The position numbers and the translations under genes are program-made. A DNA stretch of 6,592 nt from JACJYE01 sp964432875 (GTDB taxonomy: Bacteria; Bacteroidota; Bacteroidia; Chitinophagales; Saprospiraceae), in NCBI GenBank assembly GCA_964432875.1, contig CAYSPJ010000210.1, positions 1 to 6,592 of the forward strand, written 5' to 3'. The notes below the pieces were generated by a model, which was given only the letters and a program-made list of their open reading frames with translations, made no database searches and was not told where the DNA came from. How positions within the stretch are numbered: position 1 is the stretch's first letter; every line of letters starts with the position of its first letter. Shown here in pieces: positions 1 to 4,765 of this stretch.

Positions 1-47
1 CTCCGGTTTTTAGGCCTTCGCAAGCCTTGCTCTCGAACTCTAAAGAC

Positions 48-75
48 CAGACACTTGACTAAATAGACAGACACT
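48..75. repeat. Direct repeat CAGACACT upstream of the DUF2911 gene
   Basis: The octamer CAGACACT occurs at 48-55 and 68-75, two helical turns (20 nt) apart, in the 99-nt leader before the first gene. That spacing would suit a dimeric regulator, but two copies of 8 nt in AT-rich DNA can be chance. I see no good TAnnTTTG promoter box here and no gene in positions 1-99. Confidence 0.25.
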
Positions 76-99
76 AAGTAACTACAAAATCATTCAAAT

Positions 100-678
100 A
101 TGAAACAACTCCTTTTTTTACTGTTTGCGATGCTGCTTTTCGCTTGCTCTTCGAAAGACAAACAGCAGGCTGACCATGAACACCAGCAGCACCAAGCTGA
201 AGCTGAAACTGTGGGCGAACAACCAAAGCCCAAAAGCCCGCGCACTGCGGCCATGGCGATGGTGGGCGGCAACCACATCCATATCGACTACAGCGCGCCA
301 AGCGTTAGGGGGAGGCAGATTTTCGGCGGCCTGGTCGCCTACGATGAAATCTGGGTGACTGGGGCGCACTCTGCCACCAACATTTCCTTCGATCGCGATG
401 TGACGATTGCCCAAACCCCGGTGCCCGCTGGCAAATATGGCTTCTTCACCATCCCGGGCAAAGAAAAATGGGTCATCATCTTCAATCAGCAATGGGAGAT
501 GCACCTGGCCGATAAATACCAGCAATCCGAGGATATCCTGCGGCTGGAGGTCGTGCCAGAAATACTCGCAGAACCCGTAGAAACCCTGACTTATGCCGTG
601 GAAAGCAAAGGCGAGGACCGAGCGGTCGTCTCCATGTCCTGGGATAATATCCGCATCGCTTTTGAAGTGAAAAATTAG
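100..678 (+). CDS. DUF2911 family outer-membrane lipoprotein
   Basis: A 192-residue DUF2911 protein of unknown biochemical function. The N-terminus is a lipoprotein signal: a Leu/Phe-rich stretch ending in the lipobox LFAC, with C16 as the lipidated cysteine. The next residues (SSKDKQQ) loosely resemble the surface-export signal of Bacteroidota lipoproteins, so surface display is possible. Residues about 22-45 form a polar Gln/Glu/His linker with H26, H28 and H31. The DUF2911 core follows: SPR at 46-48, YSAPSVRGRQIFGGLV at 64-79, a Glu-Ile-Trp-x-Thr-Gly-Ala segment at 83-89, PVPAGKYGFFTIPG at 107-120, a W-x-x-I-F-N strand at 124-129, and a C-terminal strand around W181. The ATG is the only start that keeps the signal peptide. 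The gene converges on the MDR gene, with 6 nt between the stops. The family call is solid; a cell-envelope role is inferred from the lipobox alone. Confidence 0.92.
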   Translation: MKQLLFLLFAMLLFACSSKDKQQADHEHQQHQAEAETVGEQPKPKSPRTAAMAMVGGNHIHIDYSAPSVRGRQIFGGLVAYDEIWVTGAHSATNISFDRDVTIAQTPVPAGKYGFFTIPGKEKWVIIFNQQWEMHLADKYQQSEDILRLEVVPEILAEPVETLTYAVESKGEDRAVVSMSWDNIRIAFEVKN

Positions 679-684
679 TTCCCC

Positions 685-1650
685 TCAAACAACGCTCAGC
701 ACAATCTTCCCAAACTGCGCTCCGCGGGCCATGCGCTCAAAAGCAGCCGTAGCCTCGGCCATCGGATAGACGCTATCGACCACCGGCCTGATCTGGTGCT
801 GGTTGGCAAAAGCCAGCATAGCGGCAAATTCCTGATCGCTGGCCATGGAGGTGCCGAGGATGGAGATTTGCTTCCAGAAGATAGATTGAGGGGTAAAATT
901 GGGCACGGCACCCTTGCTGCCGCCGTAGGTGACGATGCGGGCCCCGAAGTTGCAAAGCTTGGGGAAGGAGGCGAAGCCCGGCCCGCCCGCGCTGTCGATG
1001 ATGAGGTCGAAGCCGCCGGCTTGCTGGAGCAGTTCCTGCTCCCAACCGTCGAGCAAGTAGTCGGCACCGCCGCTGGCGCCCATTTCCATGGCACGGGCGA
1101 TTTTTTGCTCCGCGCTGGAGGTGACATAGGCTTCGGCGCCAGCCGCCAGCGCAAATTGCAGGGCGAAGAGCGCCACGCCCCCGCCGATGCCGGTGATGAG
1201 CACCTTCTCGCCTGCTTGCAGCGCCCCCCGGGTGAAAACCGCCCGATAGGCGGTCATGCCCGCCAAGGGCAAAGCGGCAGCTTCCTCCCAACTGAGGTAG
1301 GCCGGCTTGGCGTGCAGCTTGTCCGCCTCCACTACGACTTTTTCCGCCAGGGTACCATGCCGGGGCATGCCCAGGATGGAGTAGTCTTTGCGCTGGAAGC
1401 GGCTATTGCCGCCCCAGCCGATATTGGGGTTGATGAGCACGTCCCGCCCTTCGTGCCGTCCCGCCCCATCGGAGCCAAGGATGCCGGGATAAACGATGCC
1501 AGGGTACAGCCCTTTAGTGATCCACAGATCGCGGTGGTTGAGCGCGGCGGCTTTGATGGCCACCATGGCTTCTCCTGGCTGTGCCACGGGGTCGGGAAAA
1601 GATTCCCAGGCCAGGGGTTGCCCCTTGCCTTTCAGTACGATTGCCTGCAT
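685..1650 (-). CDS. Zinc-independent MDR-family NAD(P)-dependent dehydrogenase / quinone oxidoreductase-like protein
   Basis: A medium-chain dehydrogenase/reductase, 321 residues from the chosen start. Residues 1-120 form the GroES-like substrate domain, with LNHRDLW at 37-43 and a GSDGAG motif at 59-64. In zinc alcohol dehydrogenases the latter reads GHE, so the zinc-binding His and Glu are absent, as are the four structural-zinc cysteines. WEEAAALPLAGMTAYRA (121-137) leads into the Rossmann domain, with VLITGIGGGVA at 150-160 and TSSAEQK at 177-183 near the adenosine ribose. The expected activity is a cytosolic NAD(P)H-dependent reduction of a quinone, enone or aldehyde; the substrate cannot be read from the sequence. 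I chose the ATG at 1650 because MQAIVLKG matches the usual family start; an in-frame ATG at 1671 would add seven atypical residues. The pseudopeptidase gene ends 48 nt upstream on the same strand, so co-transcription is possible. The segment after GSDGAG looks about 11 residues shorter than I expect. Confidence 0.92.
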   Translation of the reverse strand: MQAIVLKGKGQPLAWESFPDPVAQPGEAMVAIKAAALNHRDLWITKGLYPGIVYPGILGSDGAGRHEGRDVLINPNIGWGGNSRFQRKDYSILGMPRHGTLAEKVVVEADKLHAKPAYLSWEEAAALPLAGMTAYRAVFTRGALQAGEKVLITGIGGGVALFALQFALAAGAEAYVTSSAEQKIARAMEMGASGGADYLLDGWEQELLQQAGGFDLIIDSAGGPGFASFPKLCNFGARIVTYGGSKGAVPNFTPQSIFWKQISILGTSMASDQEFAAMLAFANQHQIRPVVDSVYPMAEATAAFERMARGAQFGKIVLSVV

Positions 1651-1674
1651 GATGCGTTGCTTTAAAATCATATC

Positions 1675-1691
1675 GCGATGGAGATCATCGC
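1675..1691. other. Small perfect hairpin between the pseudopeptidase and MDR genes
   Basis: GCGATG (1675-1680) and CATCGC (1686-1691) form a 6-bp perfect inverted repeat around a 5-nt loop. It sits in the 48-nt spacer between two minus-strand genes, about 25 nt ahead of the MDR start codon. No T-tract follows on the minus strand, so it is not a convincing terminator. It could be an mRNA processing or attenuation structure, or chance. Confidence 0.25.
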
Positions 1692-1698
1692 AACAAGC

Positions 1699-2508
1699 CT
1701 AATAAGCTTGCAGCGGTACGACGGCGTAGCCATTGATGGCGTACTTTTCAAAATCGTCGTAGGGGATCCACATGTAGCCGCTGTCGCCCCAGGTACTGCC
1801 CCAGCAGCCCTGCAGCTCGAAGGCCTGCTGCACTTCATCATAGCCAACGACGACGAAGGGGAAAAGTTCAGCGCCAGAGGAAGGTTGTTGCCAGACATCG
1901 GTGCGCTTGAAGCTCTTGATGGAGGCATCTGCCTGCAGCTCTATCAATACCGGGTTGCCGCGCATCAGGGCTTTGCGCACCTCGAAGGTCTTCTGCTGGC
2001 GGCGGGTGGCTTCGCGGAACAAGTGCAGATAGTTGGCGATCTTAAACTTCTGGGCGGCATAAACCGCATTGGGGATATTGCCCGATTCGTAGGGCATAAT
2101 GGCCGCGCTCACCGTGCCGGTTTCTGCCAGAAAGCGGAAAGCCTCGGGCACGTTTAGCCGCCCCTGGCTCTGCAAGCTCAGCGCGATATACTCCGGGCTG
2201 AGGTTGTCCTTGTAGTTTTTATTGAGGTTGACGTAGTACTCCAGGCAAGTGGCCAGCGCATAGCTGAATTCGGAGCCGCGCGCACCAGCGCGGCGCACTG
2301 GCATCATATAGGGCTTAACGCTCTGCCGCCGGATGAGGTCGCGGGGGTCATGCCCAATCCCGGCTATCGTCGGCATGAGCAAGTCGAACATATCCTGGTC
2401 GGTGACGCCAAAGGCGATGCCTTCCAGCGATTTGATCTGCGGATCTTGGCTAAAAGCGAAGAGAGGCAGGAAAATCAAAATCAAGGAGGATAAGCGATAA
2501 TATTTCAT
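1699..2508 (-). CDS. Secreted papain-fold (peptidase C1-like) protein with a lost catalytic tetrad
   Basis: A 269-residue exported protein. Residues 1-20 are a Sec signal peptide (KYYR, a Leu/Ile/Phe core, then AFS-Q). The mature part follows the layout of bacterial papain-like proteins: an N-terminal helix region, RGSEFSYALATCLEYY at 77-92 (the active-site helix), LSPEY at 103-107, NVPEAFRFLAETGTV at 119-133, NPVLIELQA at 185-193, PFVVVGYDE at 217-225, and WGSTWGDSGYMWI at 236-248. The last two are classic C1 signatures. Aligned by eye to papain, the oxyanion Gln is A74, the nucleophile Cys is E80 (codon GAA at 2271-2269), the His is F216 (TTC at 1863-1861) and the Asn is G234. Fold retained with chemistry lost suggests a binding, inhibitor or structural role outside the cytoplasm. 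The reading frame is intact, so this is not gene decay. It lies upstream of the MDR gene on the same strand. Confidence 0.8.
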   Translation of the reverse strand: MKYYRLSSLILIFLPLFAFSQDPQIKSLEGIAFGVTDQDMFDLLMPTIAGIGHDPRDLIRRQSVKPYMMPVRRAGARGSEFSYALATCLEYYVNLNKNYKDNLSPEYIALSLQSQGRLNVPEAFRFLAETGTVSAAIMPYESGNIPNAVYAAQKFKIANYLHLFREATRRQQKTFEVRKALMRGNPVLIELQADASIKSFKRTDVWQQPSSGAELFPFVVVGYDEVQQAFELQGCWGSTWGDSGYMWIPYDDFEKYAINGYAVVPLQAY

Positions 2509-2609
2509 GTGCTTTGGTTTTCCCCCATGAACGTTGCCAGGCTTGCTGGTAGTATCTCCCTGGCCGGTTAGCCTGTGATTAGAGGCTTACTCCCCGCTCA
2601 GACCCTCCG

Positions 2610-2709
2610 NNNNNNNNNNNNNNNNNNNNNNNNNNNNNNNNNNNNNNNNNNNNNNNNNNNNNNNNNNNNNNNNNNNNNNNNNNNNNNNNNNNNNNNNNNN
2701 NNNNNNNNN
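2610..2709. other. Assembly gap (100 N)
   Basis: Exactly 100 undetermined bases, the conventional placeholder for a scaffold join of unknown length. The flanks are GC-rich (CCCTCCG before, CCCCCCTAGGG after) and the surroundings hold short repeats, which may explain the failed assembly. Distances between genes on the two sides should not be trusted. Confidence 0.98.
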
Positions 2710-2773
2710 CCCCCCTAGGGCAAGGTGTCAGTTTAAGCGCGAATATCATAAATCCATACTGGCCACCAGCCCA

Positions 2774-2799
2774 ATCCGTGAGCATCTGTGAAATCCGTG
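2774..2799. repeat. Imperfect tandem triplet ATCYGTG
   Basis: ATCCGTG (2774-2780), ATCTGTG (2784-2790) and ATCCGTG (2793-2799) recur at 9-10 nt steps, about one helical turn. The phrase is set in non-coding DNA between the gap and the coiled-coil gene. It could be a dispersed intergenic repeat or a set of phased protein-binding sites. The three copies are plain to see; their role is unknown. Confidence 0.5.
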
Positions 2800-2832
2800 G
2801 CAACATCATCTTGGCTCGCCCGGAGGGAGCTA

Positions 2833-2852
2833 AAGCAGGAGCTTGCCTGCTT
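2833..2852. other. Hairpin AAGCAGG / CCTGCTT
   Basis: A 7-bp perfect inverted repeat (2833-2839 with 2846-2852) around the 6-nt loop AGCTTG. It lies about 75 nt past the stop of the minus-strand coiled-coil gene. No T-run follows on either strand, so intrinsic termination is doubtful. It may be a repeat element or an mRNA 3'-end structure. Confidence 0.35.
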
Positions 2853-2904
2853 GCATTGCCAGCGCCACCGTCAAGGCTTGCCACCGCCTTCCTCCAGCCT
2901 GGTC

Positions 2905-2925
2905 CAAGGCCATCACTGAGCCTTG
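2905..2925 (-). terminator. Weak hairpin just after the coiled-coil gene
   Basis: On the minus strand, CAAGGC and GCCTTG pair across a 9-nt loop, beginning 3 nt after the TAG stop. The position suits a transcript 3' end. The stem is only 6 bp and no T-tract follows, so this is a weak candidate. TCAAGGC at 2871-2877 could compete for the same arm. Confidence 0.25.
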
Positions 2926-2928
2926 AAA

Positions 2929-3597
2929 CTAGTTCCGCTTCTTGATGCTGTTGGCTGCTTCATTAATCAGCTTTTCCTGCTGGGCAGCTTCCGCTTCTTT
3001 CTGGCGGCGCCGGCCATCCAGATTGGTCATATTCTGGCGCGCAGCCGCCAGGTCCTGTTCGAGCTTGGCAATCTCTTTTTCCAACTGCTTTTGCTCTTTG
3101 TCCATGCTTTTTAGCTCGTTTTGCATCGCTTTCAGGAGGTCTTCCTCCGCTTTGAGCTGTTCTTTGTCTAGGTGGAGCTGCACTTTGGCCGAGATGCCAT
3201 CCATCCAAGCCTTGGCATCAGCCATGCGGTCAGCATGGGCGGAGGTGGACAAGTAAGCGCCCCCCAGGTCGAACCAGATGGTCAGTAGCGCCTTGTCGCC
3301 TTCTTGCGAAGCGACAGCATAGAGGTCGATGGTATTCTTGCTGATGCTCGGGATGGTCGCGTCGTCCCCGAAGATTTCGCCGGACTTGCGGTCGCGGCTG
3401 GTTTTTTTGAGGCGTGCCGTCTCCTTCAGGTAATCCGCCCAGACTTGCTCCAGGTCGCTGGCTTTAATGCCCGTATAGACAAGCTGGAAGCTGTTTTGGT
3501 TGCCCTTGCTCATCGGGCGCAGGGCCTCGAGGTACTGGGCGCTGGCCGAAAGGGAGAAAAGCAGCGCGGCGGCTAAAACGAATAAGCTCGATTTCAT
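2929..3597 (-). CDS. Exported coiled-coil protein of unknown function
   Basis: A 222-residue protein I cannot assign to a named family. Residues 1-20 are a clean Sec signal peptide (MKSS, an Ala/Leu/Phe core, SASA before Q21) with no lipobox cysteine, so the product is probably periplasmic. Residues about 27-138 look like a compact alpha/beta domain: a predicted strand at 36-42 (SFQLVYT), a helix at 46-66, a basic Lys/Arg patch at 64-72, and strands DLYAVAS (91-97) and KALLTIWFDLGG (102-113). Residues about 142-215 are almost wholly Glu, Lys, Gln, Leu and Ala with heptad-like spacing, indicating a long coiled coil, and the protein ends KKRN. The coiled coil suggests oligomerisation or tethering in the envelope. 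The ATG at 3597 is set by the signal peptide. The gene diverges from cas6 across a 323-nt spacer, so it may share that regulatory region, though nothing else links it to CRISPR. Confidence 0.85.
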   Translation of the reverse strand: MKSSLFVLAAALLFSLSASAQYLEALRPMSKGNQNSFQLVYTGIKASDLEQVWADYLKETARLKKTSRDRKSGEIFGDDATIPSISKNTIDLYAVASQEGDKALLTIWFDLGGAYLSTSAHADRMADAKAWMDGISAKVQLHLDKEQLKAEEDLLKAMQNELKSMDKEQKQLEKEIAKLEQDLAAARQNMTNLDGRRRQKEAEAAQQEKLINEAANSIKKRN

Positions 3598-3694
3598 ATC
3601 TTGATTGTTTTTGGTTTAGACGGCTAAATACTCCCCTAGTAACAGTGGCAGGAGTGGCTGGGCTGTTTTACCACTAGTGTACGACCTGCGGAAA

Positions 3695-3718
3695 GTTTCA
3701 ATCTTTAAGGTCGAAAAC
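3695..3718. repeat. Solo CRISPR-repeat-like element
   Basis: This 24-nt stretch begins GTTTCAATC and ends GAAAAC, so its ends are near-inverted (GTTT-C against G-AAAAC), with CTTTAAGG in the middle. That plan resembles common type I-B and type III CRISPR repeats, which often start GTTTCAAT and end AAAC. It is shorter than usual repeats (about 28-37 nt) and no second copy is present, so there is no array. It may be a degenerate repeat, a Cas6-binding decoy, or coincidence. Confidence 0.3.
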
Positions 3719-3741
3719 TAAGACCGCTTGCGCTAATATAC

Positions 3742-3763
3742 TGCTTTTTCTCCGGAAAAAGCA
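3742..3763. other. Perfect 9-bp hairpin with UNCG-type tetraloop
   Basis: TGCTTTTTC (3742-3750) pairs fully with GAAAAAGCA (3755-3763) around TCCG. Read as plus-strand RNA the apex is C(UCCG)G, a member of the very stable UNCG tetraloop class; the minus-strand RNA would have loop CGGA and lose this feature. No T-run follows, so it is not a standard terminator. It could be an RNA element or a 22-bp dyad operator. Confidence 0.5.
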
Positions 3764-3806
3764 AATAGCGGGCCGGTTAATCAATGGCTTTGGGGCCCCT
3801 TCAGCG

Positions 3807-3857
3807 CGATTTCAGCGGCTTTTAGCCCGGTACTTGATAGAGCGAAAGCCGAAATCG
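3807..3857. promoter_or_regulatory. Bulged inverted repeat next to the cas6 promoter
   Basis: CGATTTC (3807-3813) pairs with GAAATCG (3851-3857), and GGCTTT (3817-3822) pairs with AAAGCC (3845-3850). This gives 13 base pairs with a single 3-nt bulge (AGC) and a 22-nt loop. It ends 12 nt before the -33 box of cas6. That position suits an operator for a dimeric regulator such as the downstream WYL protein, or a cruciform or RNA stem. The pairing is visible; the role is inference. Confidence 0.4.
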
Positions 3858-3868
3858 GTAGAGCCTGA

Positions 3869-3900
3869 TTTGGAATATCGCAAAAAAGCAAATATCTTTG
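3869..3900 (+). promoter_or_regulatory. Bacteroidota-type promoter of cas6
   Basis: TTTG (3869-3872) followed after 20 nt by TATCTTTG (3893-3900), an exact match to the Bacteroidota consensus TAnnTTTG with the usual -33 spacing. Transcription would start near 3906, giving a leader of about 15 nt before the cas6 ATG. The upstream hairpins therefore lie outside this transcript. Confidence 0.7.
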
Positions 3901-3920
3901 AGTAAATTAATCGTCGCAGC

Positions 3921-4712
3921 ATGCAATTCAAGATCACTTTCCAAGTAGAACAGCAGGGGCAGCTCCTGCCCCTCTCCTATCAATACGAGCTGAGCAGCTG
4001 GATTTACAAACTCATTGGGGCTTCGGATTCCCAATTCGCCGAATTCCTGCACCAGCAGGGCTATGCCGAAGGCAGCAAGCGCTTCAAGCTGTTCACCTTT
4101 TCCAACCTCTACGTGCCGAAGTTCGAGATACAGGGCGACCGGATGAAGGTGCTTTGCCCTGAAATATCCTTCCTGGCTTCCTTCCTGGTGCCCCAAGCTG
4201 CGCAGGACATGATCATGGGCCTGTTCAGCAATCAGCGGCTGAGGCTGGGCGACAAGATCAGCCAGGTGGACCTGAGCGTGCGGGGGGCAGAGATGATCCG
4301 GCTGCCCGAGCTGCAAGGGGCGAGCTTCCGCTTGCGCACGACCTCGCCCCTGCTGGTGAGCCGCCCCCAAAACCGCCCGGACGGCAAGCTGATGCACGAC
4401 TACCTGCATCCGAGCGACGAGGAGTACGCTAGCTACTTTTTCAAAAACCTGCTGGATAAATACCGCAGCGCGCGCAATCACGGCCTGATGGAAGACATCG
4501 GCCTCGACGCCCCGATGGCCTTCCGCCTGCTGTCGGAAAACCCCAAGCGCCGGGGCATCCGCATCAAGGCCTTCAGCCCGGGCGAGACTAAACTCATCGG
4601 CTATGAGTTTGACTTCGAACTACAAGCCCCGCCCGAACTGGCACGTCTAGGGCTGCTAGCGGGCTTCGGCGGGGAGAATGCGCTGGGGTTTGGGGCGGCG
4701 AGGGTGCTGTAG
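3921..4712 (+). CDS. cas6: CRISPR-associated endoribonuclease Cas6
   Basis: A 263-residue Cas6, the RNase that cuts precursor CRISPR RNA inside its repeats to make guide RNAs for type I and III effectors. The N-terminal ferredoxin-like half has LSSWIYKLIG at 24-33 and FAEFLHQQGY at 39-48, where H44 sits in the LHxxG motif holding the general catalytic His. KRFKLFTFSNL follows at 53-63. The C-terminal half ends in the glycine-rich loop GFGGENALGFGAARVL (248-263), the hallmark of the family, which contacts RNA. The length is typical, and catalytic and RNA-binding features look intact. A promoter match lies just upstream, and the WYL regulator follows 53 nt after the stop, so the two are probably one operon. 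No other cas gene or repeat array is in the window, so Cas6 would have to serve an array elsewhere or have another RNA target. Confidence 0.93.
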   Translation: MQFKITFQVEQQGQLLPLSYQYELSSWIYKLIGASDSQFAEFLHQQGYAEGSKRFKLFTFSNLYVPKFEIQGDRMKVLCPEISFLASFLVPQAAQDMIMGLFSNQRLRLGDKISQVDLSVRGAEMIRLPELQGASFRLRTTSPLLVSRPQNRPDGKLMHDYLHPSDEEYASYFFKNLLDKYRSARNHGLMEDIGLDAPMAFRLLSENPKRRGIRIKAFSPGETKLIGYEFDFELQAPPELARLGLLAGFGGENALGFGAARVL

Positions 4713-4765
4713 CGTTTTGCCCCATAGGATATACCTGAGTGGAAACAGTATAAAAATTGACACCT

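Larger units (their letters stand above)
2509..2928. other. Non-coding stretch interrupted by the assembly gap
   Basis: No convincing gene lies here. The readable flanks (2509-2609 and 2710-2928) hold small GC-rich inverted repeats, an ATCYGTG triplet repeat, and the 3' side of the coiled-coil gene. On the minus strand, 2509-2609 should carry the leader of the pseudopeptidase gene, but I find no TAnnTTTG box in it. One open frame runs through the unknown bases but has no protein-like character. A gene lost in the gap cannot be excluded. Confidence 0.6.
3598..3920. other. Structured divergent intergenic region upstream of cas6
   Basis: A 323-nt spacer between the divergent coiled-coil and cas6 genes with no plausible coding sequence. 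It contains, left to right, an 8-bp palindrome CACTAGTG (3672-3679), a CRISPR-repeat-like element (3695-3718), a 22-nt perfect hairpin (3742-3763), an 8-bp palindrome GGGGCCCC (3792-3799), a direct repeat TTCAGCG (3800-3806 and 3811-3817), a bulged inverted repeat (3807-3857) and the cas6 promoter (3869-3900). I saw no TAnnTTTG box pointing towards the coiled-coil gene. Confidence 0.6.

Noticed and set aside
12..26. Imperfect AGGCCTT / AAGCCT hairpin at the window edge as a terminator
   Set aside because: The stem is short with a bulged base, and the upstream gene it would serve is outside the window.
796..1665. Long plus-strand open frame (289 codons) opposite the MDR gene
   Set aside because: It mirrors the codon structure of the well-supported minus-strand MDR gene; the translation has no recognisable domain and is rich in Gly, Ala and Arg as expected of a shadow frame in GC-rich DNA.
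1678..2157. Plus-strand open frame (159 codons) opposite the pseudopeptidase gene
   Set aside because: It is antisense to a gene with a signal peptide and papain-fold signatures; no domain of its own is seen.
2579..2884. Minus-strand open frame running through the N gap
   Set aside because: About a third of it is undetermined sequence of unknown length, and the rest has no protein-like signature.
3695..3718. CRISPR array call
   Set aside because: Only one repeat-like unit is present, it is shorter than normal, and no spaced second copy exists in the window, so it is listed only as a solo element.
3822..4481. Minus-strand open frame (219 codons) overlapping cas6 and its promoter
   Set aside because: It lies opposite the clear cas6 gene and its translation shows no family features; cas6 has its motifs and a promoter.
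4757..4765. TTG start for the WYL regulator
   Set aside because: The ATG three codons later gives a normal N-terminus; the extra residues add nothing to the HTH domain.
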